This document shows, in pieces, positions 1 through 7,570 of a stretch of 64,000 nt of DNA. Numbering within the stretch: position 1 is the first letter of the stretch; every line of letters starts with the position of its first letter. The notes under the pieces are model-generated. The model was not told the origin of the DNA. It saw only the letters and a program-made list of their open reading frames with translations, and did not search any database. A program made the position numbers and the translations under genes. Origin of the DNA: Corallococcus sp. NCRR (GTDB taxonomy: Bacteria; Myxococcota; Myxococcia; Myxococcales; Myxococcaceae); NCBI RefSeq assembly GCF_026965535.1, contig NZ_CP114039.1, forward strand, positions 1,674,001-1,738,000, read 5' to 3'.

Positions 1-169
1 GCTCGGACACGATGCCGATGTCCAGGTCGAAGGCCGTGACCGTGATGCTGCCCTTGTTCGCCGTGAGCAGCACGTTGGCGAGGATGGGCATCGTCGTCTT
101 GCGCTCCACGATGCCCTGGGCGCGATAGAGGGCCTTCTTCAGCTCGTCGGCGGCGATGCGGAATTCCAT
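1..169 (-). CDS. dnaN: DNA polymerase III beta subunit (sliding clamp), N-terminal part
   Basis: This is the 5' end of a minus-strand gene that runs off the left edge of the window; about 56 residues are visible. The product begins MEFRIAADELKKALYRAQ and continues with a TTMPILANVLL segment, the characteristic start of the bacterial sliding clamp, in which the first domain opens with a helix and then a T-(M/L)-PIL-N-L strand. The clamp encircles DNA and tethers the replicative polymerase. The start ATG is at 169-167, with no in-frame upstream start that would fit the family. Nothing about the rest of the gene or its neighbours to the left can be said. Confidence 0.93.
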   Translation of the reverse strand, partial: MEFRIAADELKKALYRAQGIVERKTTMPILANVLLTANKGSITVTAFDLDIGIVSE

Positions 170-422
170 CGTGGGCGTCCTTACAGGTCACGGCCCCGGA
201 GGCCGATCTCTTGGGGCGCGGGTGTACAACGAACAGGCACTGTCTTGGCACCCCTTTCTGGACGGGCTCCGACCGCTTCCAGACGCTCTGGGGCCCATGT
301 AGGACATGGAGCAAAATCGCGCCTGTCGCCCTGGCAGGAGGGCGCGCGGCCGGGCAGAGTGGACCCGGCCGTGCCCCTCCCGCGTTGAAGGAGGGCACCC
401 CGTCCTCCTTCTGGAGTCCGCC

Positions 423-926
423 ATGAACGCCCGCTCCCTGCTCCTGTCCGCCGTGCTCATGCTCGGCCCGGTGGCGTGCAGCACGCCGTCCTCCCCCACC
501 GCGCAGCCGTCCAGCGACATGTCCGGCGCGGAGGCCCCCGCCGACCTGAAGCGGACCGACGTGAACGCGCCCACGGGCGCCGCCAACGAGCCCGGTACGG
601 CCGCCCCCACCCCCTCACCCGGAGACGCCACCATGACCACCAGCACCGTCTACATCATCAAGGACAACGGGAAGCGCTGCTTCGCGCCGCCCTGCGACCA
701 CTACGACCTGTTCAGCGCGGACGCGCCGGACAAGAAGCTCCAGTCCTTCCATGAAATCGACCTGACGGCGGTCACCGGCGGGGACGACGCGAAGCTGGGT
801 GAGCTCATGCAGCGCGCCGCCAAGGGCGGCCCCGGACTCAAGGTGGAGGGCTCCCTGGACAAGCGGCTCAAGGCCGGCCCCGCGGGCGACGCCATCGTCC
901 TGCGCGCCACCCGCGTCGTCGGCTGA
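423..926 (+). CDS. Small putative lipoprotein, function unknown
   Basis: The 167-residue product begins with a short signal peptide (MNARSLLLSAVLMLGPVAC) and a lipobox-like end with Cys19. Position -3 is Pro, so the lipobox is imperfect. A Pro/Thr/Ala-rich linker of about 45 residues follows, then a compact domain with a strand TVYIIKDNGKRC, the two-cysteine motif C-FAPPC, and an alternating C-terminal half. The start ATG at 423 has a GGAG element eight bases upstream; an upstream in-frame ATG would put a basic stretch before the signal peptide. The RC-APPC arrangement reminds me of the DUF6748 domain of myxobacterial secreted proteins, but that is memory, not a search. The gene stands alone and ends at a strong hairpin. 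Confidence 0.75.
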   Translation: MNARSLLLSAVLMLGPVACSTPSSPTAQPSSDMSGAEAPADLKRTDVNAPTGAANEPGTAAPTPSPGDATMTTSTVYIIKDNGKRCFAPPCDHYDLFSADAPDKKLQSFHEIDLTAVTGGDDAKLGELMQRAAKGGPGLKVEGSLDKRLKAGPAGDAIVLRATRVVG

Positions 927-984
927 GCGGCTCTGCCCACCGGGACCGCGTCCCGCGCGGTCCCTCAGCAAGGCTCAGAGCCGC
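927..984. terminator. Nested hairpin, probable bidirectional terminator
   Basis: Two perfect stems are nested between converging genes. The inner arms are GGGACCGC (942-949) and GCGGTCCC (957-964). The outer arms are GCGGCTCTG (927-935) and CAGAGCCGC (976-984). The outer right arm includes the stop codon of the caspase-like gene. There is no T run, as is common in GC-rich genomes. Confidence 0.6.
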
Positions 985-3239
985 ACACCCACCTGGAAGC
1001 CCGGCCAGCGCTGCATGCGCGTGTCCGTGCCGATGGAGTGCAAGCGCACCGGCAGCGTCGTCAGCTTCGCGAACTCCGGCTCCCCCCACGTGAAGGCCAC
1101 GTTGTAGGTGGGGCCCGCGAACACGGCCAGCCGGGGCATCACCTGGAAGCCCAGCATGGCGCGCGCCTGGGACAGCAGGTTGTTGGACGCGCTGGAGAAC
1201 GGGTCTCGCGTGGACAGCACCTGGCTGGCCGCGACGTCCACGTCCACCCAGAAGCGCGAGCCCAGCGGGATGTGCCCACCCAGACCCAGGCCCAGGCTGA
1301 AGCGCTGGAAGCGGTCGTCCGGGCCGATGCCCGCGAGCAGCGTCGTGTAGAAGTGCTTGCCGCCGAACTTCAACGCCAGGTTGGTGAGCTGCACGTCGCT
1401 GCCGAACAGCTCCAGGTGCAGCTGGCCCTTCTTCTCGTAGGAGACCAGGCCCACCGGCACGCCGTTCACCTCGTCGGAGACGTTGACCAGGCCCAACTGC
1501 ATGCCGTGCACCGTGTCCGCGACGTTGATCAACCCCAGCTGCATGCCGGACACGTCGCCGCCCACGTTGATCAACCCCAGCTGCATGCCGGTGAGGGACG
1601 GCGCGTGGTTGAGCAGCACCGACCCCTGGATGCCGCGCGCCGCCGCCGCCACGGAGTTGACGCCCAGCGTGAACTGCACGCCCTTCATCGTGCCGTTCGC
1701 GTGATTGACACCCAGTGACAGCTGCATCCCGGTGGCGTCCGAGGTGGTGACGTTGGCGCCCAGCGCCGCCTGCACACCGCCCAGCGCGCCGCGGGCCACG
1801 TTGGCGCCCAGAGCCAGCTGCCCCACGCCGTCCACGTCGCCGTGGGCCACGTTGAGCCCCAGCGACGCCTGGGCGCCCAGCACCGGGCCGCCCGCCACGT
1901 TGGTGACCAGGGACAGCTGCGCGCCGCGCACCTCGCGGCCGGACGTGTTGAAGCCCAGCGCCATGGCCAGGCCGGACACCTCCGCGTCGTACACGTTGCC
2001 CGCAAAGCCCAGCGCCAACCCGCCACCCAGCGCCGCGCCGCCGTTGACGACGCCCAGCGCGAAGCGGTTCTCCACCTGCGCGCGCCCCACCCGCAGCGTG
2101 TTGGTGCTCATCGACGGCACCAGGCTCAGGTTCACCGGCAGCTGGACGCGCCCCCGCGGAGACAGCGACATGCCTCCGCCACCGCCGCGCATCACGGTGG
2201 CCTCGTGGCCCACGCCCAGGAAGTCACCGGGGGCCAGCGGCGTGCGCATGCCCTCCTTCAGCGTGAAGGCCGCCTCGGACACGCCGCCGTCCCACTCGCG
2301 CCGGGCGCGGTAGATGCCAGGGGCCAGGCCCAGCTCGGTGGCGCGGCCGGACTGCTTCTGCACCTCCACCACCAGCGTGCCCACCGCGTCGCGCACGTAC
2401 AGGCGGCCCTCCAGCGGTTCGGTGAGGACCAGGCCCGCGGTGGTGGCGCGCAGGTCGGTCATCACCAGGTCGCCGGTGCCCGCGAGCTCGATGTCGTAGT
2501 TGGGGTGCTGCGCGCCGCCCTGCGTGCGCTCGGTGCGCGCGAGCGTTTCGTGGAAGGCGAACTGGTAGGCCTCCGTGAGGGTGACGCGGCCGTCGTGCGT
2601 GACGTCCGCGGCGCCACGCAGGCCGGACAGCAGGTGGTGCGTGAAGAATGAGCCGCCCAGCCGGTCCGACTCCTGTGACGCCTCGTCCGCGCTGGACGAC
2701 GTGAGGATGGCGTGGCCCTTCACCTGGATGGCGGAGTCCACCAGGAACGCGGGCCGCGAGACGCCGCCCTTCTTGCGCGCGAACGCGCCGGACGCGCAGG
2801 AGTCCAATACGGCGATGCGCACGTCCGCGGGCAGCCCCTCCAGCGAGCGGCGCAATTCGCCGTAGTCCAGGCGCTGGCCCTTGAGCAGCAGCCCTTCGTC
2901 GTCCGAGTGGCCGGAGTAGTACAGCAGCACCTCCACGCGGCGCGCCCCCGCCGTGCGCACGCCCTCCGCCAGGCGGCGCACTCGGTCGAAGCCGGCGAGC
3001 ACGCCCGCGCGGTCCACGTCCGTGAGGAGCACGCGGTCCTGGGGCAGCACGCCGCCCAGCTCCGACAGCACCGTGGAGAAGGCCTTCGCGTCGGTCTCCG
3101 CGTAGCGCAGCCGCACGCGCTCCGGGCCGCCGTCGTTGACGCCCACGAGCAGGGCCAGCCGGCGCACGGCGGCGGTCTCGGCGGCGGGGGCGGGGGTGGC
3201 CGCGCCGAGCGCGACCAGGAGGATGACGAGCGCTCTCAT
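975..3239 (-). CDS. Caspase-family (C14) peptidase with LA_2272-type surface repeats
   Basis: The 754-residue product has a signal peptide (about residues 1-20) and then a caspase-like domain (about 25-250). It carries the expected His-Cys dyad: His111 in YYSGHSDDEG and Cys148 in LDSCASGAF. A beta-rich stretch (about 255-380) follows, then roughly ten tandem units of 14-16 residues of the form G-x-Q-L-x-L-G-x-N, and a C-terminal region resembling an outer-membrane or surface beta structure. C14 peptidases cut after Arg/Lys or Asp and act in cell death or processing. The repeats match what I know as LA_2272 surface repeats. Its start overlaps the stop of the anti-sigma-like gene, so it is the third gene of a sigma/anti-sigma/peptidase operon. 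Substrate unknown. Confidence 0.85.
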   Translation of the reverse strand: MRALVILLVALGAATPAPAAETAAVRRLALLVGVNDGGPERVRLRYAETDAKAFSTVLSELGGVLPQDRVLLTDVDRAGVLAGFDRVRRLAEGVRTAGARRVEVLLYYSGHSDDEGLLLKGQRLDYGELRRSLEGLPADVRIAVLDSCASGAFARKKGGVSRPAFLVDSAIQVKGHAILTSSSADEASQESDRLGGSFFTHHLLSGLRGAADVTHDGRVTLTEAYQFAFHETLARTERTQGGAQHPNYDIELAGTGDLVMTDLRATTAGLVLTEPLEGRLYVRDAVGTLVVEVQKQSGRATELGLAPGIYRARREWDGGVSEAAFTLKEGMRTPLAPGDFLGVGHEATVMRGGGGGMSLSPRGRVQLPVNLSLVPSMSTNTLRVGRAQVENRFALGVVNGGAALGGGLALGFAGNVYDAEVSGLAMALGFNTSGREVRGAQLSLVTNVAGGPVLGAQASLGLNVAHGDVDGVGQLALGANVARGALGGVQAALGANVTTSDATGMQLSLGVNHANGTMKGVQFTLGVNSVAAAARGIQGSVLLNHAPSLTGMQLGLINVGGDVSGMQLGLINVADTVHGMQLGLVNVSDEVNGVPVGLVSYEKKGQLHLELFGSDVQLTNLALKFGGKHFYTTLLAGIGPDDRFQRFSLGLGLGGHIPLGSRFWVDVDVAASQVLSTRDPFSSASNNLLSQARAMLGFQVMPRLAVFAGPTYNVAFTWGEPEFAKLTTLPVRLHSIGTDTRMQRWPGFQVGVRL
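1440..1930 (-). repeat. Tandem 14-16-residue coding repeats in the caspase-like gene
   Basis: About ten units read G-(M/V/A)-Q-(L/A/F)-x-L-G-(L/V/A)-N-x5-6. The last units (GMQLGLINVGGDVS, GMQLGLINVADTVH, GMQLGLVNVSDEVN) are exactly 14 residues. At DNA level one 28-base block starting at 1522 recurs exactly 42 bases on, at 1564. Recent unit duplication is therefore visible in the DNA as well as in the protein. Confidence 0.8.
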
Positions 3240-4078
3240 GGGGAGGGCTTCTCCAGCAGGAAGGAGGTCTGCCCCAGGCCCGCGGGCAGGGTCAGCGGCG
3301 CGGTGCGCGCCTCGGGGGAGGCGGCGAGCACGCGCGCGGCGGCCATCACGCCCTCCAGTTCGAAGGGGGTGTCCGAGGAGACGAGGAAGAACCGCTCGAA
3401 GCCGGGGGCGTCGTCCAGCTCGTAGGCGCGGGGCAACAGGTGCGTGCCGCCGCGCTCCAGGGGCGCGGAGGTGTCGCCTGTCGCGGGCAGGTGCGGCGTG
3501 ACGGTGCCCCGGCCGTCCACGGAGAGGATGACGCCGTGGGCGTGGCCGGCGGCGGTGTACGACAGTTGGACCACGTCACCGGCCTGGGCGGGGGCGCCGT
3601 CGGTGAGGCGCTCGGTGCGGGTGCCGGACTGGCGGTGCACGTCGAGCCGGGGCTGGAGTCCCTTGCTGCGCGTGGGCTCCAGGACGCCGGGGGTGCCCGT
3701 CGCCGACCACGGGTCGCGCGCCTCCTGCTCCTGGGACGAGGCCCCCGGCCGGACGAGGACGACGAGGGTCGCGGCGGCGAGCACCGGCACCAGGGCGGGC
3801 AGGAAGCGCCAGGAAGGGCGCGATGGCGGGGCCTCGGCGCGGGGCGCGGCGGCGGGCGAGCCGGCGCGGGCGAAGCGGGCCTTCACCTCGCGGGCGACGC
3901 GGTCGGGGGGCAGGGCCTCCAGGGTGGCGCGCGAGTCGGCCTCCAGGGCGGCGAGGCGTGAGGGGCCATCGGGTTCGCGGGACAGGCGGTCGCGGGCGGC
4001 GGCGAGCTCGTCCGGGGGCAGCTCCCCCAGGGCGATTCGCTCCAGCAGCCAGTCCGGGGTGCGGTGGGGGGATGTCAT
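3236..4078 (-). CDS. Membrane anti-sigma-like protein with C-terminal DUF4384-like region
   Basis: The 280-residue protein has a helical N-terminal third (residues 1-70, with LLERIALGELPPDELAAAR, the kind of helix found in anti-sigma zinc-finger-like domains but without HxxxCxxC). It has a single hydrophobic segment at about 92-109 and a periplasmic C-terminal half with short strands such as GDVVQLSYTAAGHAHGVILS. The C-terminal pattern resembles DUF4384 domains that follow sigma-factor genes in myxobacteria. The gene overlaps the sigma factor stop by ATGA and the next start by four bases, so the three are translationally coupled. The likely role is to hold the sigma factor at the membrane until an envelope signal. 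This is inferred from order and topology, since the classical zinc motif is absent. Confidence 0.7.
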   Translation of the reverse strand: MTSPHRTPDWLLERIALGELPPDELAAARDRLSREPDGPSRLAALEADSRATLEALPPDRVAREVKARFARAGSPAAAPRAEAPPSRPSWRFLPALVPVLAAATLVVLVRPGASSQEQEARDPWSATGTPGVLEPTRSKGLQPRLDVHRQSGTRTERLTDGAPAQAGDVVQLSYTAAGHAHGVILSVDGRGTVTPHLPATGDTSAPLERGGTHLLPRAYELDDAPGFERFFLVSSDTPFELEGVMAAARVLAASPEARTAPLTLPAGLGQTSFLLEKPSP

Positions 4079-4554
4079 GCGGCCTCCAGCTCCTGCAGGA
4101 CAGCGGACAGGGCCCGGAGGCGCTTGCGCACTCCGGACACGGACAGGCCCACCTCGCGGGCGGTCTCCTCCAGCGTCATGCCGTCCACCAAGTGGAGCAC
4201 GGCGATGTCGCGGCTGGACGCGGGGACGCGCCCGAAGAGGCGGTCCAGCAGGCCCCGGGCGGCGGTGCGCGCCTCGGTGTCGCCGGAGGCTGCGATGCGG
4301 AGCACCAGCTCATCGTCGCGGTCCTCGGGGCGCCGCTTCGCGCCGCGGAGGCGGTTGAGGCACACGCGGGTGGCGATCTGATGCAGCAGGCTGGAGGGCC
4401 CGGCGTCCTTCAGCGCGGCCTGGTAGCGCAGCAGTTGAACGAACACGTCATGCATGGCGTCCACGGCCTGTTCCTCGTCGCGCAGCAGGAAGCGGCAGCG
4501 CCGGAGCACCTGGGGGCCATAGCGTCGGTAATAGGCCTCCACATCGACGGACAC
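4075..4554 (-). CDS. ECF-type RNA polymerase sigma factor
   Basis: A 159-residue sigma-70 family protein of ECF size. Region 2 covers about residues 8-70 (YYRRYGPQVLRRCRFLL, then DAMHDVFVQLLR, the usual D-x-x-Q/H-D-x-F pattern). Region 4 covers about 105-150 (GMTLEETAREVGLSVSGVRKRL, a helix-turn-helix). The GTG start at 4554 was chosen because GGGAGG lies eight bases upstream and the homology begins there; an open frame continues upstream but codes only Arg/Gly-rich sequence. Its stop overlaps the anti-sigma-like gene. The sigma factor probably drives its own operon with the caspase-like peptidase, but I cannot identify its promoter motif. Confidence 0.85.
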   Translation of the reverse strand: MSVDVEAYYRRYGPQVLRRCRFLLRDEEQAVDAMHDVFVQLLRYQAALKDAGPSSLLHQIATRVCLNRLRGAKRRPEDRDDELVLRIAASGDTEARTAARGLLDRLFGRVPASSRDIAVLHLVDGMTLEETAREVGLSVSGVRKRLRALSAVLQELEAA

Positions 4555-4744
4555 CGCACGCGCCTCCCGGTTGGCCAGGGGAACACCGGTGCCCCGGAAA
4601 TCTGTCACCGGCCTTTTGACGAAAGCGCCGTGCCTACCCCGTTTCCCCCCACCCCGGCCACCCCGAGCCGGGAAAGGAAAGCCCGCACGTCCGCCCGCCA
4701 GCTCCGACCTGGGCGAGCGGAGCACACCCGCCCACCCATGGCCC

Positions 4745-5257
4745 TCACTGCCCCGCGTCCCCCGGAAGCAGCCCCTGGCTCTGGGGAACGAGGACGGGCT
4801 GCACGCCGCCATCTGGCAGCATCACGCCCCGCAGGTCGTCATCCGCGTCCACGCCATCGACGACGCGCCGGAGGATGCGCCCATCCGGACGAAGGGCGTA
4901 CTTCGCGCCGGAATCGAGCGACGGAAAACGCCGTCCACACGCGGCGGGGTTCTCGTCCACGAAGACGAAGAGCAGGCCGTCCTGCCGGAGCACCCGGTAC
5001 GTGTAGGACTCGGGCCGGCTGTCACAGGATGTCGCCGCGCTCCCCAGCGGGAACAGGTCCTGCGAGACGATGGTCAACGCGCGCAGGGCCTCGCCATCCA
5101 GCACGACCGGCACACCGGCAGGGATGACGCCCGCGTCGGCATCGGAGGAGATCGGGAAGCGGACGGTCCGGTCTTCGAGCACTGGCGCCGAAAGAGGCTC
5201 GGGCCTCCGGGCGCAGCCCAGCAGCCCCAGCACCAACGCGACCGTCCTCAGCGACAT
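4745..5257 (-). CDS. Putative lipoprotein, function unknown
   Basis: The product of about 170 residues begins MSLRTVALVLGLLGC, a signal peptide with an acceptable lipobox ending at Cys15. The mature part has no domain I recognise. It contains two cysteines (in ATSCDSRP and PAACGRRF), a stretch of strands (YTYRVLRQDGLLFVFVDENP) and an acidic VDGVDADDD segment. An ATG at 5272, five codons upstream, has AGGAAGG close before it and could also be the start. The gene lies only nine bases or so downstream of the JAMM-like lipoprotein gene and is surely co-transcribed with it. A shared envelope role is the only inference offered. Confidence 0.65.
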   Translation of the reverse strand: MSLRTVALVLGLLGCARRPEPLSAPVLEDRTVRFPISSDADAGVIPAGVPVVLDGEALRALTIVSQDLFPLGSAATSCDSRPESYTYRVLRQDGLLFVFVDENPAACGRRFPSLDSGAKYALRPDGRILRRVVDGVDADDDLRGVMLPDGGVQPVLVPQSQGLLPGDAGQ

Positions 5258-5281
5258 GATCCGCCCTCGCATGCGGCCTTC

Positions 5282-6022
5282 CTACAGCGCATCCAGCCGA
5301 TAGGTGCGCCCATCGAGCCAGGTGACGGTGCCATGGGACTCCTGTTTCCACCGGCCGCCCGTGCGCGACCACAGCATCATCTCCCGGGTGGCGGGAACGT
5401 ATTGATAGAAGCCATCGCACGTGGGCGCGGTCGCATCTCGCGACCGCGAGAAGAACGCGATGATGGACAGGCGGACGCGGCCCTCCCGCGTCAGGACCTC
5501 CCAATCGTGAACGGTGGCCATCGACTCGATGAAGCGCAGGTCACCGGCGGAGAGGCGCGTCCCGAAGGGGTGGTTGTGCAGCGCGAAGATCTGCTTGAGC
5601 GTGCCGGGCGCGTAGCGGGAATCGTCCACGAACGGAGGCAGCGAACAACTGCGCAGCCCGCGCACCGCGTCTCCGGGACGGGATGAGTCCGACAGCATGC
5701 TCATCTCGTATCGCCCTTCGGGAGTGGCATAGAGCCAGGCGCAGTACTCCGTCGCCATGCGGAGGGCCACCTCGGGCTGTGTCTCCTGGAGCGCCACCAC
5801 GGACGCGTTCGGCTTGGAGAGGATGAGAGGACAGGCCGCGGACAGCGCATCCGCCGCCAGGTCGAAGGGCCCGAAGTTCTTCAGTGGCCCCGGGATGTGC
5901 TCCGGCGACGCACCGGGACCGGGTCGCCAGACCCCTTCCACTTCCCGCGGAGCCGAGCAGCCCGCCAGCAGGCCCAGCCCGGCCACCAGCCCCCACCCAG
6001 ACCAGCGAGAACGGTTAAACAT
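5282..6022 (-). CDS. Lipoprotein with a JAMM-like HxH...SxxD motif
   Basis: The 246-residue product starts at ATG 6022 (MFNRSRWSGWGLVAGLGLLAGC), a clear lipoprotein signal ending at Cys22. An upstream in-frame ATG would bury that signal. The mature domain contains LHNHPFGTRLSAGDLRFIE: His149, His151, Ser158 and Asp161. This resembles the RadC/JAB metal site H-x-H-P-x(6-7)-S-x-x-D, and a possible upstream glutamate lies in YEMSML (about residue 106). The spacing between the second His and the Ser is one residue shorter than in RadC. Proteins with this site are metallo-isopeptidases or of unknown function. A surface or periplasmic copy is unusual. It is the first gene of a two-lipoprotein operon and is divergent from the B12-sensor operon. 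Confidence 0.65.
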   Translation of the reverse strand: MFNRSRWSGWGLVAGLGLLAGCSAPREVEGVWRPGPGASPEHIPGPLKNFGPFDLAADALSAACPLILSKPNASVVALQETQPEVALRMATEYCAWLYATPEGRYEMSMLSDSSRPGDAVRGLRSCSLPPFVDDSRYAPGTLKQIFALHNHPFGTRLSAGDLRFIESMATVHDWEVLTREGRVRLSIIAFFSRSRDATAPTCDGFYQYVPATREMMLWSRTGGRWKQESHGTVTWLDGRTYRLDAL

Positions 6023-6132
6023 GAATTCCAGCAAAGCACGTCCAGGACGTGCGCCCAACTCGCGAGTCCACTTGACCTGCAAGCAGAAAAGCGACCGTTC
6101 GATCCTCGGGACCGGGGACTGTTTACTTACGG

Positions 6133-6864
6133 ATGCGGGAGACCGTTCCAGGGTTTAACGGAAGCTGGAACGTCTCTACCCTCCCCCGTCCGCTTCGCGC
6201 TCCCGTGATCCAAACGACCCCTGCCATCGACTCGCTGCGGGCGCGGTATCTGGCCGCGCAGCTCTCCGGAAACCGCCAGGAGGCCCTGCGCCTGCTCGTG
6301 GATGAGGGCGTGCTGTGCGGCGTGCCCCTCCAGGAGCTCCACCTGGAGGTCATCCAGGCGGCCCAGTACGAAATCGGCCGGCTCTGGCAGGAGAACATCA
6401 TCTCCGTCGCCCAGGAGCACCTGGCCACCGCCATCTCCCAGTACGTCCTGGCCCATCTGTACCGCCACCTGCCCCGCGACCCGGCCAACGGCAAGGTCGT
6501 GATGATGGCGTGCGTGGAGGGCGAACTCCACGAGGTGGGCGCGCGCATGGCCAGCGACTTCCTGGAGATGGCCGGCTTCGACGTGCGCTTCCTCGGCGCC
6601 AACGTGCCCGCCGAACACCTGGCCCGCATGGTGCGCGAGTCCCCGCCGGACCTCGTGGCCCTCTCCGTCACCATGCCCTTCCACATGCCCCAGGTCCGGG
6701 ACGCCGTGCGCAAGGTGCGTCAGGTGTCGCCGTCCCTGCCCATCGCCGTGGGCGGGCTCGCCTTCGACTGGGGCTCCGCCCTGGAAGAGGAACTGGCCGT
6801 GTCCTTCTTCGGCAAGAGCGTCCGCGAGCTGGTCGCCTCCACCTGCCGCCTGCTGGGGGTCTGA
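6133..6864 (+). CDS. CarH-like B12-binding photosensory protein without DNA-binding domain
   Basis: The 243-residue protein has a four-helix B12-binding-2-type domain (about 30-115) followed by a Rossmann-like cobalamin-binding domain (about 118-240). Two diagnostic motifs are visible. W85-x9-E95-H96 in the helical bundle is the signature of CarH-type photoreceptors, capping the adenosyl group. E131-L-H133-E-V-G136 is the lower axial ligand motif, E-x-H-x-x-G as in CarH. There is no MerR-type helix-turn-helix; only about 25 unstructured residues precede the bundle. A GTG at 6205 is an alternative start, and neither start has a strong ribosome site. It is the first gene of an operon with a helical protein and two hybrid kinases, so adenosylcobalamin-dependent light sensing feeding a phosphorelay is likely. 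That role is inference. Confidence 0.85.
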   Translation: MRETVPGFNGSWNVSTLPRPLRAPVIQTTPAIDSLRARYLAAQLSGNRQEALRLLVDEGVLCGVPLQELHLEVIQAAQYEIGRLWQENIISVAQEHLATAISQYVLAHLYRHLPRDPANGKVVMMACVEGELHEVGARMASDFLEMAGFDVRFLGANVPAEHLARMVRESPPDLVALSVTMPFHMPQVRDAVRKVRQVSPSLPIAVGGLAFDWGSALEEELAVSFFGKSVRELVASTCRLLGV

Positions 6865-6868
6865 CGCC

Positions 6869-7570
6869 ATGCCGCACGTGAGCCTTCAGGTCGAGTCGCG
6901 GACCGGGCCCCTCGCTTCCGCCTCTGTTCAAGCTTTGTATGAAGACCCGTTCTGGGCCGCGCGCTACGGCATCCAGCGCGCCCGGCGCTTCGGTGACGAG
7001 GACGCCGTCTTCCACGTGCGCTACCTGGTACAGGCGCTGGACGCGGCGCGCCCCGCCATCCTGGAGGACTACGCGCGCTGGCTGCGCACCCTGCTCGTCA
7101 CGCGCGGCATGTGCTCGCTGCACCTGGATCAGCACTTCCAGGGGCTCGGCCGCGCGCTCCAGGCGGAGGGCTTCGGCCCGGGCTCCCTGCCCTTCACCTA
7201 CGTCGAGTCCGCCCGCCAGGCCCTGCACTACAACGAAGGCCCCGCCCACGTCCTGGAGGCGGATGCGCCCGGCCTCATCAGCGCGGTCGTCCGGCGGTTG
7301 GAACACCCGCTCCCCGCCGGAAGCCGCCCCCGGCTGGAACAAGAGGTGCGGCTCCAACTGTCCTATCTCTCGGATGCGCTCGCGCTCGGTCGCGACGACC
7401 TGTGGCATGCCCATCTCCAGTGGTACGCGGGCTTCTGGCCCCAGCGGGGCCTTTCCCCCCTGACTCTTGTTCAAACCCTGGACGCCTTGAAGGCAACCTT
7501 GGACGGACATTCCGAAGCGCTGACGTTGCTCGCGCGAACGCCCGATTCGTGGGAGGAGACCTGCTCATGA
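6869..7570 (+). CDS. All-helical protein with internal duplication, partner of B12 sensor
   Basis: This 233-residue soluble protein belongs to no family I can name. It is predicted almost entirely helical and contains two copies of a block of about 50 residues. The first (VRYLVQAL...YARWLRTLL.TRG) and the second (LSYLSDAL...LQWYAGFW.QRG) share the pattern YL-x2-AL-x2-xR-x2-L-x3-Y/h-W-x5-L-x2-RG. There is no signal peptide or membrane segment. The start is four bases after the stop of the B12-sensor gene, and its TGA overlaps the ATG of the following kinase. The tight coupling suggests it carries the light signal from the B12 protein to the kinase or helps assemble them. Duplication and context are seen; the role is inferred. 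Confidence 0.75.
   Translation: MPHVSLQVESRTGPLASASVQALYEDPFWAARYGIQRARRFGDEDAVFHVRYLVQALDAARPAILEDYARWLRTLLVTRGMCSLHLDQHFQGLGRALQAEGFGPGSLPFTYVESARQALHYNEGPAHVLEADAPGLISAVVRRLEHPLPAGSRPRLEQEVRLQLSYLSDALALGRDDLWHAHLQWYAGFWPQRGLSPLTLVQTLDALKATLDGHSEALTLLARTPDSWEETCS

Noticed and set aside
243..262. TTGGCACCCCTTTCTGG as a sigma-54 promoter before the first lipoprotein gene
   Set aside because: The GG element is present but the GC of the -12 box at the required 10-base distance is replaced by TG.
4555..4812. N-terminal extension of the ECF sigma factor gene
   Set aside because: The extension is Arg/Gly-rich, overlaps the lipoprotein gene, and a GTG with GGGAGG at good spacing starts exactly at the domain boundary.
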